DNA of 64,000 nt from Mesorhizobium sp. (GTDB lineage Bacteria > Pseudomonadota > Alphaproteobacteria > Rhizobiales > Rhizobiaceae). Shown piece by piece: positions 19,720 to 30,000 of the stretch (position 1 is its first letter; every line of letters begins with the position of its first letter). The notes beneath the pieces are model-generated. The model had not been told where the DNA came from and did no database searches. It was given only the letters and a program-made list of their open reading frames with translations. The stretch lies in the NCBI GenBank assembly GCA_004963905.1, contig SUGL01000003.1, positions 1 through 64,000 of the forward strand, read 5' to 3'. A program made the position numbers and the translations under genes.

Positions 19720-21033
19720 TCAGACCGGCTTCTTGCCGAAGACGCGGATGTATTCGGCGACGCCGCCCTTGGCGAGCGCCTTGGCCTGCTTCACCCAGTC
19801 GTCGCGCTCGATGCGGCCGCGGAAATTGAGATAGCCGTCGACCCATTCGCGCTCGGCCTTCTTCCACGCGGCGACTTGCGCGAAGGTATAGATGCCAAGC
19901 GAATGCAAGGTGGCCTCGATCTTCGGACCGACGCCGGAAATCAGCTTCAGATCGTCGACCGCCGCCGGCCGCTCGATGCCGGCCGGGCGGTTCTTGTCCT
20001 CGAGCGAGGGCTTGCCCGTCTTTGAGCTGGCATCTGCCTTGGCGGCGGGCTGCTTGGTCTCCGGCGACTTGAACGCCGCGGCCGGTTCGGCCTTGGTCTT
20101 CGGCCCGCTGCGCGGCTTCGAAACCCCTTCGACTTCCGGAGAAGCCTGGTTGGCGTTTGCCGCGGAGTGGCGTGGCGCCCTGACGCTGGCCGCCTTTTCG
20201 GTGGCCGGCGAAACCTTGACCGGCGACGGCGTCGTCAGTGCCGGGCTTGTTTCGGGCGCATCCGTCTTCGGCTTGCTGGTTTTCGAAGGTCCGACCGGAG
20301 CCGCGGCAGGCGCCTGCGAGACAACGGTGGCCGGAGCCGCGGCAGGCGCAGCAGCGGCGGCGTCCCTGGCCGCCTTCGCGGCAGCCTTGGCTTCCTTGTC
20401 GCGAGTCGTCTTCAGGATCGCCTTCTCGCTCTTCAGCGTCGTCAGTCCGGACGCAGGCTCGGAGCCGGTACGGCCGTTCTGCGGACCCGGCTTAACTTCC
20501 GCGCCCTTGCCCGCTTCATAGAGATCGATGATCTCGGCGAGGCGTTCCGGCGTCAGATCCTCGAACGTATCCTTGAAGATCATCACCATCGGCGCGTTGA
20601 CGCAGGCGCCGAGGCATTCGACCTCCTCCCACGACAGTGTGCCCTTTTCGTTGGTGTGGAACTGATCGTGATGGATCTTCGACCGGCAGACATCCATCAG
20701 CGCTTCCGAGCCGCGCAGCATGCAAGGCGTAGTGCCGCAGACCTGGATATGGGCGCGGGTGCCGACCGGATTGAGCTGGTACTGCGTGTAGAAGGTCGCG
20801 ACCTCGAGGCCGCGGATGCGCGGCATGCCGAGCATGTCGGAGATCGCCTCGATCGCCGCCTTCGTCACCCAGCCTTCCTGCTCCTGCGCCAGCATCAGCA
20901 AGGGGATGATGGCCGACTGCTCGCGTCCCTTGGGATATTTGGCGATCCACTGCTTGGCCGCCGCCGCATTCGCCTTGTTGAAGGCGAAGGACGCTGGCTG
21001 GACGCTGGCTTCTGCGAGACGGCGGACTGACAT
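19720..21033 (-). CDS. nuoE: NADH-quinone oxidoreductase subunit E with long C-terminal extension
   Basis: The N-terminal 190 residues are the normal thioredoxin-like 24-kDa subunit that holds [2Fe-2S] N1a, with cysteines in [11 protein letters not shown] and [12 protein letters not shown]. The full protein is 437 residues, against about 160-240 in most bacteria. The extra part is an Ala/Pro/Lys-rich linker (about 200-350) followed by an H3TH-type domain ([19 protein letters not shown], then [14 protein letters not shown]), like the one in the gene between nuoF and nuoG. The start at 21033 (MSVRRLAEA) leaves one base after nuoD. Confidence 0.94.
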   Translation of the reverse strand: MSVRRLAEASVQPASFAFNKANAAAAKQWIAKYPKGREQSAIIPLLMLAQEQEGWVTKAAIEAISDMLGMPRIRGLEVATFYTQYQLNPVGTRAHIQVCGTTPCMLRGSEALMDVCRSKIHHDQFHTNEKGTLSWEEVECLGACVNAPMVMIFKDTFEDLTPERLAEIIDLYEAGKGAEVKPGPQNGRTGSEPASGLTTLKSEKAILKTTRDKEAKAAAKAARDAAAAAPAAAPATVVSQAPAAAPVGPSKTSKPKTDAPETSPALTTPSPVKVSPATEKAASVRAPRHSAANANQASPEVEGVSKPRSGPKTKAEPAAAFKSPETKQPAAKADASSKTGKPSLEDKNRPAGIERPAAVDDLKLISGVGPKIEATLHSLGIYTFAQVAAWKKAEREWVDGYLNFRGRIERDDWVKQAKALAKGGVAEYIRVFGKKPV

Positions 21034-21034
21034 T

Positions 21035-22225
21035 TTAGCGATCGACCTCACCAAACACGATGTCGAGGGAGCCAAGCACGGCGGTGACGTCGGCCAGCAT
21101 GTGGCCGCGGCACAGGAAATCCATGGCCTGCAGATGCGCGAAGCCTGGCGCCCGCAGCTTGCAGCGATAGGGCTTGTTGGTGCCGTCGGAGACCAGATAG
21201 ACGCCGAACTCGCCTTTCGGCGCCTCGACGGCCGCATAGACCTCACCGGCGGGCACGCGGTAGCCCTCGGTATAGAGCTTGAAGTGATGGATCAGCGCTT
21301 CCATCGAGCGCTTCATCGCCGCGCGCTTCGGCGGCACGACCTTGCCGTCGAGGTTCGACACCGGGCCGGCGCTTTCTTTGCCGAGCAGCAGATCGACGCA
21401 CTGGCGCATGATCTTCGCCGACTGGCGCATCTCTTCCATGCGCACGAGATAGCGGTCGAAGCAGTCGCCGTTCTTGCCGATCGGGATGTCGAAATCCATC
21501 TCGGAGTAGCATTCATAGGGCTGCGCCTTGCGCAGGTCCCAGGCAGCGCCCGAGCCGCGCACCATCACGCCCGAGAAACCCCAGGCCCAGGCATCGGCGA
21601 GCGAAACCGTACCGATATCGACATTGCGCTGCTTGAAGATGCGGTTGGGCGTGAGCAGCGCGTCGAGATCGTCGATCGACTTCAGGAACGGGTCGATCCA
21701 CTTGCCGATGTCCTCGATCAGCTTCTGCGGCAGATCCTGGTGCACGCCGCCCGGCCGGAAATAGGCCGCGTGCATGCGCGAGCCGGAAGCGCGCTCATAG
21801 AACACCATGAGCTTTTCGCGTTCGACGAAGCCCCAAAGCGGCGGGGTGAGCGCACCGACGTCCATCGCCTGTGTCGTCACGTTGAGGATGTGCGACATGA
21901 TGCGGCCCATTTCGGAATAGAGCACGCGGATCAGCTGGCCGCGCTTCGGCACTTCGATGCCGAGCAGACGCTCGGCGGCCAGAGCGAAGGCATGCTCCTG
22001 ATTCATCGGCGCGCAATAATCGAGCCGGTCGAGATAGGGCACGGCCTGCAGATACGTCTTGGCCTCGATCAGCTTCTCCGTGCCGCGGTGAAGCAGGCCG
22101 ATATGCGGATCGACGCGGTCGACCACTTCGCCGTCGAGCTCAAGCACAAGACGCAAAACGCCATGCGCCGCAGGATGCTGCGGGCCGAAGTTGATGTTGA
22201 AGTTGCGGACGGAGGTCTCAGCCAT
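21035..22225 (-). CDS. nuoD: NADH-quinone oxidoreductase subunit D
   Basis: 49-kDa subunit forming the quinone site with NuoB, 396 residues. Conserved parts include [19 protein letters not shown] with the loop histidines, [17 protein letters not shown] and the [13 protein letters not shown]-terminus. It lies 9 bases after nuoC. Confidence 0.96.
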   Translation of the reverse strand: MAETSVRNFNINFGPQHPAAHGVLRLVLELDGEVVDRVDPHIGLLHRGTEKLIEAKTYLQAVPYLDRLDYCAPMNQEHAFALAAERLLGIEVPKRGQLIRVLYSEMGRIMSHILNVTTQAMDVGALTPPLWGFVEREKLMVFYERASGSRMHAAYFRPGGVHQDLPQKLIEDIGKWIDPFLKSIDDLDALLTPNRIFKQRNVDIGTVSLADAWAWGFSGVMVRGSGAAWDLRKAQPYECYSEMDFDIPIGKNGDCFDRYLVRMEEMRQSAKIMRQCVDLLLGKESAGPVSNLDGKVVPPKRAAMKRSMEALIHHFKLYTEGYRVPAGEVYAAVEAPKGEFGVYLVSDGTNKPYRCKLRAPGFAHLQAMDFLCRGHMLADVTAVLGSLDIVFGEVDR

Positions 22226-22234
22226 TCTGGCGCC

Positions 22235-22840
22235 TCAATTCGTCTTGGCTTTCTCGTCTCCCGGCAACACGTAGTCCGTGCCTTCCCAGGGAGAAAGAAA
22301 ATCGAAATTGCGGAATTCCTGCTTGAGCTCGACCGGCTCGTAGATCACGCGCTTCGCCTCGTCGTCGTAACGCACCTCGACGAAGCCGGTCAGCGGGAAA
22401 TCCTTGCGCAGCGGATGGCCGTCAAAGCCGTAGTCGGTGAGGATGCGGCGCAGATCCGGATGGCCGGAGAACAGCACGCCGTAAAGATCGTAGGTCTCGC
22501 GCTCGTACCAGTCGGCGCCGGGGTAGACTGAGGTCAGCGACGGCACCAGCGTCTCCTCGTCGGCCTGGACCTTGAGGCGGATACGCCCATTCTGCTTCGG
22601 CGACAACAAGTGGTATACGACGTCGAAGCGCTTGGCCCGCGACGGATAGTCCGCGCCGCAGATGTCGATGATCGAGATGAACTGGCAGCGCGGATCGTCG
22701 CGCAGGAAGGTCGCCACATCGATCAGATTACCCGGCTCGACGGAAACCGTCAGCTCGCCATAGGCAAGCACGGCCTCACCGATACGGCCGGAGAGCTTCT
22801 CGCCGAGATAGGTGGAGAGTTCGTTCAACGCCAGGGCCAT
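22235..22840 (-). CDS. nuoC: NADH-quinone oxidoreductase subunit C
   Basis: 30-kDa subunit of the peripheral arm, 201 residues, not fused to NuoD. The family motif [20 protein letters not shown] is present. The start MALALNEL (22840) is preferred over an upstream one, which would overlap nuoB by about 95 bases. Confidence 0.95.
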   Translation of the reverse strand: MALALNELSTYLGEKLSGRIGEAVLAYGELTVSVEPGNLIDVATFLRDDPRCQFISIIDICGADYPSRAKRFDVVYHLLSPKQNGRIRLKVQADEETLVPSLTSVYPGADWYERETYDLYGVLFSGHPDLRRILTDYGFDGHPLRKDFPLTGFVEVRYDDEAKRVIYEPVELKQEFRNFDFLSPWEGTDYVLPGDEKAKTN

Positions 22841-22844
22841 TGGT

Positions 22845-23426
22845 TCACCGTTCGATCGTGCCGGTGCGGCGGATCTTCTTCTGCAACAGAAGAATGCCGT
22901 AGAGCAGCGCTTCCGCGCTCGGCGGGCAGCCGGGGACATAGATGTCGACCGGCACGATGCGGTCGCAGCCGCGCACCACCGAATAGGAATAATGGTAGTA
23001 ACCGCCGCCGTTGGCGCAAGAGCCCATCGAGATGACGTAGCGCGGCTCCGGCATCTGGTCGTAGACCTTGCGCAGCGCCGGCGCCATCTTGTTGGTCAGC
23101 GTGCCGGCCACGATCATGATGTCGGACTGGCGCGGAGACGCGCGCGGCGCGACGCCGAAACGCTCGCTGTCGTAGCGCGGCATCGAGGTGTGGATCATCT
23201 CGACCGCGCAGCAGGCGAGGCCGAAGGTCATGAACATCAGCGAGCCGCTGCGCGCCCAGGTGATCAGCGCTTCGGTCGAGGTGACGAGGAAGCCCTTGTC
23301 GGCCAGCTCATTGTTGATTTCGAGGAAGAAGGGATCGTCCTCCCCTACCGGCCTGCCGGTGTTGGGGTCGATGATGCCCTTGGGCTTCGGCGCGACGAGG
23401 GTGCCTGAACTGTCGTTCAATCCCAT
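22845..23426 (-). CDS. nuoB: NADH-quinone oxidoreductase subunit B
   Basis: Subunit holding the last [4Fe-4S] cluster N2 before quinone, 193 residues. The adjacent cysteines in LACCAVEM plus those in GSCANGGG and VPGCPPSAE are present. The start MGLNDSSG (23426) has AGGAG 7 bases upstream and overlaps nuoA by 10 bases. Confidence 0.96.
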   Translation of the reverse strand: MGLNDSSGTLVAPKPKGIIDPNTGRPVGEDDPFFLEINNELADKGFLVTSTEALITWARSGSLMFMTFGLACCAVEMIHTSMPRYDSERFGVAPRASPRQSDIMIVAGTLTNKMAPALRKVYDQMPEPRYVISMGSCANGGGYYHYSYSVVRGCDRIVPVDIYVPGCPPSAEALLYGILLLQKKIRRTGTIER

Positions 23427-23782
23427 TCCAGCGCTCCTTTTTTCCATTCATAGGCAAAGCCGATGGTCAGCACCGCCAGGAACACCATCATCGACCAGAA
23501 GCCGAGCATGCCGACCTTCGAGAAGGACACCGCCCATGGGAACAGGAAGGCGACCTCGAGATCGAAGATGATGAACAGGATCGACACCAGGTAGAAGCGG
23601 ATGTCGAATTTCATGCGGGCGTCGTCGAACGAGTTGAACCCGCATTCATAGGCGGAAAGCTTTTCCGGGTCGGGATTGCGGTAGGCCACCAGGAACGGCG
23701 CGATGATCAGCGCGAGACCGACGACCATCGCCACTGCGATGAAGAGGACGATGGGCAGATACGAACTTAGGAGTGCGCTCAT
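23417..23782 (-). CDS. nuoA: NADH-quinone oxidoreductase subunit A
   Basis: First gene of the operon; a 121-residue membrane subunit with three helices. The conserved loop [34 protein letters not shown] sequence is present, with its cysteine in YECGF. An AAGGAAA ribosome site precedes the start. Confidence 0.95.
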   Translation of the reverse strand: MSALLSSYLPIVLFIAVAMVVGLALIIAPFLVAYRNPDPEKLSAYECGFNSFDDARMKFDIRFYLVSILFIIFDLEVAFLFPWAVSFSKVGMLGFWSMMVFLAVLTIGFAYEWKKGALEWD

Positions 23783-24117
23783 GCGGCGACTTTCCTTTGG
23801 CGGGCCAGTTCACTTTGATTACAGCAACGGACTCTAATGCGGAAGCGTGACAGTTTAACCGCTGAACCGTTTTAAAGGGGCCCATGCTGCAACGCGGCGA
23901 GGGTTAGCGCAGCGGTTTCGGCGACGCAAGTCAAACCTTGTTCAAAATCCGGCGCTGGACGCCATATCGGAAGAAACTGGTCCGATCCGCTCCTGTTTGA
24001 TTTCCTTCACTTTTTACTCCACTTTTCTCTCCTGACATATCTCCCGCCATTTGCCTGCTAGCATGGCTGGAATCACCGGCTGGAAATCAGGTAAACGGAT
24101 CGAGGCAAAGGTACCTG
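23783..24117. other. Divergent intergenic region between nuoA and the YcaQ-like gene
   Basis: 335 bases with no convincing gene. It must contain promoters for the nuo operon (minus strand) and for the YcaQ-like gene (plus strand). TTGACT on the minus strand (about 23928-23933) could be a -35 element, but no well-spaced -10 is evident. The direct repeat AACCG(C/T) occurs twice near 23858-23870. I see no palindromic repeat element here. Confidence 0.5.
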
Positions 24118-25317
24118 ATGAAGGAAAAAATCTCTCTTCGCACGGCAAGGCGCATCGCGCTCGGCGCGCAGGGTTTCACGGACCCTCGTCCGGGCGGCGA
24201 GCCCAACCGCCGGCACCTCGCCCGTGTGCTCTCCCGGACCGGCCTGCTGCAGATCGACTCCGTCAGCGCGGTGGTGCGCGCCCATTATATGCCGCTCTAT
24301 TCGCGCCTCGGCCCCTACCCGCTTGCGCTGCTGGACAACGCGGCCGTGACCCGCAAGCGCGCCGTCTTTGAATATTGGGCGCACGAGGCGTCGTTCCTGC
24401 CGGTCGAGACCTATCCGCTCCTGCGCTGGCGCATGCAGCGCGCCGAACGCGGCGAGGAAATGTATCTCGGCCTCGCCAAATGGGGTCGTGAGCGCAAGGC
24501 GATGATCGACGAGATTTATAAGGAGGTCGCCGAACGCGGGCCGATCGCCGCCTCCGACATCGAAGGCCACAAGGGCAATGGCGGCTGGTGGGGCTGGAGC
24601 GAGGCCAAACACGCCTTCGAATGGCTGTTCTGGGCCGGCCGCATCACCACCGCCTACCGGCGCGGCTTCGAGCGCTACTACGACCTGCCGGAGCGCGTGC
24701 TGCCGCAGAGCGTGCTCGACCTGCCGGTGCCCTCGATCGAAGACGCGCACCGCGAGCTTTTGCGCATTTCCGCCCGCGCCCATGGCATCGCCACCTATGG
24801 CGACCTGCGCGACTATTTCCGCCTCGCGCCCGGCGACACGAAGGACCGCATCGAGGAACTGGTCGAGGCCGGCGAGCTGCTGCCGGTGAAGGTCGAAGGC
24901 TGGGACAAGACCGCCTATCTCCACAAGGACGCCCGTTTTCCGCGCCGGATCGAGGCGCGCGCGCTACTCGCCCCGTTCGACCCCGTCGTCTTCGAGCGCA
25001 CGCGGACGGAAAAGCTCTTCGACTTCCGCTACCGCATCGAGATCTACACGCCGGCCGAAAAGCGCCAATACGGCTATTACGTGCTGCCCTTCCTGCTCGG
25101 CGACCGTATCGTCGCGCGTGTCGACTTGCGGGCCGATCGCCCGGCCAGCGTGCTGCGCGTCCATGCCGCCTATGCCGAAGCCGGCGCTCCGCCCGAAACG
25201 GCGGCCCAATTGCTGGAAGAGCTGAAGCAGATGCAATCCTGGCTTGGCCTGGAGGCGATCGAGGTGACCCCGGCCGGCGACCTTGGACCGGCGCTGGCCG
25301 ACATCCGGGTGTCGTAG
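24118..25317 (+). CDS. Winged-helix DNA-binding protein of the YcaQ/AlkX (HTH_42) family
   Basis: A 399-residue protein of the COG3214 family. Members characterised in bacteria (AlkZ and YcaQ/AlkX) are DNA glycosylases that remove alkylated bases or unhook interstrand crosslinks. The QID sequence at residues 45-47 in LLQIDSVS fits the Q-x-D catalytic motif of the YcaQ branch. Further family features are VFEYWAHEASFLP (about 83-95), WWGWSEAKHAFEWLFWAGR (about 159-177) and LLAPFDPVVFER (about 284-295). The ATG at 24118 follows closely on a GGTACCTG sequence. It is divergent from nuo and upstream of the B12 riboswitch. The enzyme role is by family, not shown. Confidence 0.85.
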   Translation: MKEKISLRTARRIALGAQGFTDPRPGGEPNRRHLARVLSRTGLLQIDSVSAVVRAHYMPLYSRLGPYPLALLDNAAVTRKRAVFEYWAHEASFLPVETYPLLRWRMQRAERGEEMYLGLAKWGRERKAMIDEIYKEVAERGPIAASDIEGHKGNGGWWGWSEAKHAFEWLFWAGRITTAYRRGFERYYDLPERVLPQSVLDLPVPSIEDAHRELLRISARAHGIATYGDLRDYFRLAPGDTKDRIEELVEAGELLPVKVEGWDKTAYLHKDARFPRRIEARALLAPFDPVVFERTRTEKLFDFRYRIEIYTPAEKRQYGYYVLPFLLGDRIVARVDLRADRPASVLRVHAAYAEAGAPPETAAQLLEELKQMQSWLGLEAIEVTPAGDLGPALADIRVS

Positions 25318-25324
25318 CCGCGCG

Positions 25325-25353
25325 TTGACAGGCGCATGGCCGTAAGCCTAAAT
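25325..25353 (+). promoter_or_regulatory. Predicted sigma-70 promoter of the cobalamin operon
   Basis: TTGACA (25325-25330), 17 bases, then CTAAAT (25348-25353). The expected start, 6-7 bases later, falls at the first base of the riboswitch P1 stem (25361). It begins 8 bases after the YcaQ-like stop codon. Confidence 0.75.
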
Positions 25354-25360
25354 CCTGACC

Positions 25361-25542
25361 CAGACGGTCTTCTCCCGGCAAAGGGAGGAGCCAAGAGGGA
25401 ATGCGGTGCGGAGTTGAAAAATTCCAAATCCGCGGCTGTCCCCGCAACTGTGAGCGACGAGCCTCGGCCGAAAACCACTGGGATGTTCCCGGGAAGGCGG
25501 CATCAAAGGCGATGACCCGCGAGCCAGGAGACCTGCCGTCTG
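25361..25542 (+). promoter_or_regulatory. Cobalamin (AdoCbl-type) riboswitch
   Basis: The closing P1 stem is perfect: CAGACGG (25361-25367) with CCGTCTG (25536-25542). Conserved blocks in order are GAGGGAATGCGGTG, AATCCGCGGCTGTCCCCGCAACTGTGA (in parts, about 25428-25453) and the B12 box GAGCCAGGAGACCTGCCGT (25521-25539). Binding of adenosylcobalamin should lower expression of the operon that follows. Downstream is a GCCCGG-N8-CCGGGC hairpin directly before the ribosome site of the first gene, so control may act on translation start; this is inference. Confidence 0.95.
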
Positions 25543-25561
25543 AGACTTTAAGTATCCGAAC

Positions 25562-25581
25562 GCCCGGCGGGTTTTCCGGGC
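25562..25581 (+). promoter_or_regulatory. Hairpin next to the ribosome-binding site (probable expression platform)
   Basis: GCCCGG (25562-25567) pairs with CCGGGC (25576-25581) around an 8-base loop. The AAGGAG ribosome site begins at the next base (25582). There is no U-tract, so it is not a classical terminator. It may be part of the switch that controls access to the ribosome site. Confidence 0.5.
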
Positions 25582-25594
25582 AAGGAGCCTGGTT

Positions 25595-26023
25595 TTGGAT
25601 CGCAACGGCAGTTTCCCGGCAAACATCGCGGACGTTTCGTCCAAGCGCGATGACGCGCAGGCCGGCGTGACCGTCATCGTCTGCTCGTCCTGCCGCGACG
25701 AGAGCGGTTCGGACGCGCATCCGCGCGCCGGCGCCCTGCTGGCCGAGGACACGCGCCGCGCAGCGTCTGGCCAGGATATTCGCATCCGCACCGTCGAATG
25801 CCTTGGCAATTGCAAGCGCCGCCTGAGCGCCGCGCTCCTGCGTGACGGCTGCTGGAGCTATGTCTTTGGCGACCTGGAAACGACCAGCGGCGCCGACCTC
25901 GTCGCCGGCGCAAAACTCTTCGCCACGTCGACCGACGGCCTCATCCCGTGGCGCGGCCGGCCCGATTCCCTCAAGCGCGGCCTGATTGCCCGCATCCCGC
26001 CTCTCGATCTCCTGAAGGACTGA
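25595..26023 (+). CDS. DUF1636 family protein (putative ferredoxin-like metal protein), cobalamin-regulated
   Basis: 142 residues, starting at TTG (25595), with AAGGAG 7 bases upstream; no better-placed ATG exists before the conserved region. Four cysteines (C30, C33 in VCSSC; C69, C73 in ECLGNC) are spaced as in thioredoxin-like [2Fe-2S] ferredoxins, which DUF1636 resembles. It is the first gene under the B12 riboswitch and precedes cobW by 2 bases, so a role with cobalt handling or cobalt insertion is likely but not shown. Confidence 0.82.
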   Translation: MDRNGSFPANIADVSSKRDDAQAGVTVIVCSSCRDESGSDAHPRAGALLAEDTRRAASGQDIRIRTVECLGNCKRRLSAALLRDGCWSYVFGDLETTSGADLVAGAKLFATSTDGLIPWRGRPDSLKRGLIARIPPLDLLKD

Positions 26024-26025
26024 CC

Positions 26026-27063
26026 ATGAACGCTTCCGTTTCCCGTGTTCCCTGCACCGTCGTCACCGGCTTCCTTGGCGCCGGCAAGACGACGCTGATC
26101 CGCAACCTGCTCGAGAACGCCAAGGGCAAGCGGCTGGCGATCATCGTCAACGAGTTCGGCGATGTCGGCATCGACGGCGAGATCCTGAAAGGCTGCGGGG
26201 TCGAGAGCTGCCCGGAGGAAAACATCGTCGAGCTCGCCAATGGCTGCATCTGCTGCACCGTGGCGGACGATTTCGTGCCGGCGCTCGACCAGATCCTGTC
26301 GCGCTCGCCGAAGGTCGACCACATCCTGATCGAAACCTCCGGCCTCGCTTTGCCGAAACCGCTCGTCCAGGCTTTCCAGTGGCCGACGGTGAAGAGCCGC
26401 GTCACCGTCGACAGCGTCATTGCCGTGGTCGACGGCCCGGCGCTGGCCGACGGCCGCGTCGCCTCCGACATGGACGCGCTCCAGGCGCAGCGCGCTGCCG
26501 ACGATTCCCTCGACCATGACGATCCGGTCGAGGAGGTGTTCGAGGACCAGATCGCCTGCGCCGACCTGATCATCCTGTCGAAGAGCGACCTGATGGACGC
26601 GGCGGGTTCGGAGCGCGCCAACGCAGTCATCGGCGAGCATGTGGCGCGCGCCGTGAAGGTCGTGCCGACCACGCACGGCAAGGTCGATCCGTCGGTCCTG
26701 CTCGGCCTTGGCCTTGCCGTGGAGGACGACATCGAGAACCGCAAGACCCATCATGACGACGAGCTCGACCACGAGCATGACGATTTCGACTCCTTCGTCA
26801 TCGATATCCCGTCGATCTCGCATCCGGACGAGCTGGCGAAGCGCGTTGCCCTCGCCGCCGAGCAGGAAAACGTGCTGCGCGTCAAAGGCTTCGTCGAGGT
26901 CGGCGGCAAGCCGATGCGGCTGCTGCTGCAGGCCGTCGGCCCGCGCGTCAATCACTATTACGACCGTGCCTGGACGGCCGAGGACGACCGCCGCTCGCGG
27001 CTCGTCGTCATCGGCCTCAAGGGGCTGAATCGCCCGGCGGTCGAGCGTATCCTCGCAGGCTGA
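26026..27063 (+). CDS. cobW: Cobalamin biosynthesis GTPase CobW
   Basis: G3E-family GTPase thought to deliver cobalt to the CobN chelatase. Walker A is GFLGAGKTT (15-23) and the metal-binding CxCC motif is NGCICCT (C74, C76, C77). There is a His/Asp-rich stretch around 243-256 (HHDDELDHEHDD), and the C-terminal CobW_C domain ends near residue 345. The start MNASVSRVP (26026) follows the DUF1636 stop by 2 bases; a longer frame upstream overlaps that gene. Confidence 0.95.
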   Translation: MNASVSRVPCTVVTGFLGAGKTTLIRNLLENAKGKRLAIIVNEFGDVGIDGEILKGCGVESCPEENIVELANGCICCTVADDFVPALDQILSRSPKVDHILIETSGLALPKPLVQAFQWPTVKSRVTVDSVIAVVDGPALADGRVASDMDALQAQRAADDSLDHDDPVEEVFEDQIACADLIILSKSDLMDAAGSERANAVIGEHVARAVKVVPTTHGKVDPSVLLGLGLAVEDDIENRKTHHDDELDHEHDDFDSFVIDIPSISHPDELAKRVALAAEQENVLRVKGFVEVGGKPMRLLLQAVGPRVNHYYDRAWTAEDDRRSRLVVIGLKGLNRPAVERILAG

Positions 27064-27079
27064 GGCTAACCGACACGCT

Positions 27080-30000
27080 ATGCATATCCTCACCACGACA
27101 TCCGCCTCGCTCGACGATCTCGCCGAGCCGATCGACCTCAGGCAGACACCTGCGGATGTCGTGGCCCTGTCCTTCACCGACAGCGATCTCGCCGGCCTCG
27201 CCGCTGCCTGGAAAGCCGACGCGAAGAGACTGCCCTCAATGCGGCTTGCTGCCCTTCGCGACCTGCGCCACCCGATGTCGGTCGATCTCTGGATCGACAG
27301 CGTCGCCCGCCATGCCAAGGTCGTCCTGGTCCGCATTCTCGGCGGTTACGACTGGTGGCGCTACGGCTGCGACCAGCTCGCCGCGGTGGCGCGCGAGCGC
27401 GGCATCAAGCTGGCGCTGCTGCCCGGCGAAAGCCATGACGAGGATCAGCGCCTGATAGAAGGCTCGACGCTGCCTCGGGCCGAGCTGAATGCGCTGCTGG
27501 GCTATTTCCGCGAGGGTGGGCCGGCCAATATGGCGGCGCTGGTGAAAAGGCTGGCGCGGCTGGCCGGGTGGGATGCTGTGGTGGCCGAGGCAGTGAGCGT
27601 GCCGAAGGCGGGGTACTATCAGCCGGGATGCGGCTTGGTCCCCCTCCCCCTTGAGGGGAGGGTCCGGCCGCAGGCCGGGGGTGGGGTCCTCCGCGACGCG
27701 CGCCGACATCAAGAGATGCCGAGCACTGCCGAGACGACCCCACCCGGCCCTTCGGGCCACCCTCCCCTCAAGGGGGAGGGGAACGTGGTGCCCATCCTCT
27801 TCTACCGTTCCATGCTGCTGGCAGCCGACGTCGCGCCGATCGAGACTCTCGCCGAAGCGTTGAGCCTGCAGGGCCTCACGCCCGCGCCGATCTTCGTCTC
27901 CAGCCTCAAGGATCCGGCGTCTCTAACCTTCGTCGAAACCGCTCTCGCCTCGCTGAACCCTGCCGCCATCATCACCGCCACCGCCTTCGCCTCCGGCGCC
28001 GAGCCGGGCGCCGAAACACTCTTCGACCGCGCCGGCGTGCCGGTGTTCCAGGTCATCGTCGCCACGACGCGGCGCGAGGTTTGGGAGAAGAACGAGCGCG
28101 GCCTGGCGCCCGCCGATCTTGCCATGCATGTCGTGCTGCCCGAGCTCGACGGCCGCATCCTGGCCGGCGCGATCTCCTTCAAGGGCGAGATCGAGACCGA
28201 CCCAGCGCTCGCCTTCCGCGCTTTCGCCAACCGGCCGGAGGCTGACCGCGTCGCGCAGGTCGCCAAGCGCATCGCGGCCTTCGTTCGCCTGCAGCAGACT
28301 GAGCGGGCCAAGCGCAAGCTGGCGATCCTGATCCCCGACTATCCGAGCGCACCCGGGCGTACAGGCTATGCCGTCGGGCTTGACGTGCCCTCGAGCGTGC
28401 TTGCCATGCTGCATGACCTGAAGGAACAGGGCTATGCGGTTGAAGGGATTCCGCAATCGCCGCGCGAATTGCTGGATGCGCTGGAGGTGGGTGGACATGG
28501 TCTCACCTTGCAGGACTATCTCGCCTTTTCGACTGATCTACCTGAGGCTGCGCTCGGTGCTGTGACTGCAGCGTGGGGCAACGCCAATGACGAAGCTCAC
28601 GTCAATGCGCCCCCCTCTGTCCTGCCGGACATCTCCCCCACGAGGGGGGAGATTGGCAGCTTTGCCGCCGGCTCTCTTCCTGCAGCGTCGGAGATTGGCG
28701 AAGGCGCGGATGAGAGCCTGATCTCCCCCCTTGTGGGGGAGATGTCCGGCAGGACAGAGGGGGGCGCGACAGAACGCCGACCTTCGCCCAAAGCGGACCA
28801 AACCCACTTCCCCTTCCGCGCCGCCACCTTCGGCAACATCACCGTGGCGCTGGCCCCAGATCGCGGCCGTTCGGCCGACCGCCGCGCCGACTACCACGAC
28901 CCGACGCTGCCTCCGCGCCACGAATTGATCGCCTTTGGCCTCTGGCTGCAGAAATCGCTCGGCGTTCACGCAATCGTCCATGTCGGCGCGCACGGCACGC
29001 TCGAATGGCTGCCGGGCAAGACGGTCGCGCTCTCCAACACCTGCTTTCCCGAGATCGTCACCGGCTCGCTGCCGGTCGTCTATCCCTTCATCGTCTCCAA
29101 TCCCGGCGAGGCCGCGCAGGCCAAGCGCCGCATCTCGGCCGTCACGCTCGGCCATCTGCCGCCGCCGCTCACCGGCGCCGGTCTGGACGAAGCACAGCAG
29201 CGCCTCGAGCGCCTGGTCGACGAATACGCCCAGGCCGACGGGCTCGACCGCCGCCGCCGTGATCGGCTGGCGAAGCTCATCGTCGAAACCGCGCAGAAAA
29301 CCGGGCTGGCAGCGGAAGCCGGCGTCGCCGGCACCGACGCGCCGGACGAGGCGCTGCGTCGCATCGACGCTTGGCTTTGCGACCTCAAGGATTTCGCCGT
29401 CAAGGACGGGCTGCATGTCTACGGCCGCGCGCCGGAAGGCGAAACCGACCCTCTGCGGAGGCAAAGCGCCGAAGCCGAAAAAGCTGCCCTGCTCGCCGCC
29501 CTCGCCGGCCGCCATATCAAGGCAGGGCCGGCCGGCGCCCCGGCACGCGGCCGCTCCGACGTGCTGCCGACAGGCCGCAACCTCTTCACCTCCGACCAGC
29601 GCACCATGCCGACGCCGACCGCCTATGATCTTGGCCACGCGGCGGCGGAGGAAGTGATCCGCAGCTATATGCAAAGCCATGGCGACTGGCCGCGCTCGCT
29701 GGTCATTGACCTTTGGGGCTCGGCCTCCTTGCGCACCGGCGGCGAGGAGATCGCGCAAGGCCTGGCGCTGATGGGCTGCCGGCCGCAATGGGATGCCGCG
29801 ACCGGCCGCGTCACCGGCATCGAGGTGCTGCCGCCGGCGGCGCTCGGCCGCCCGCGCGTCGATGTCACCTGGCGCATTTCCGGCCTGTTCCGCGACATGT
29901 TCCCGACGCAGATCGCGCTGATCGACGCCGCCGCCAACGCGGTTGCGAGCCGCGACGAGGGCGATACCGAAAATCCCCTCGCTGCAGCGACCCGCGCTCG

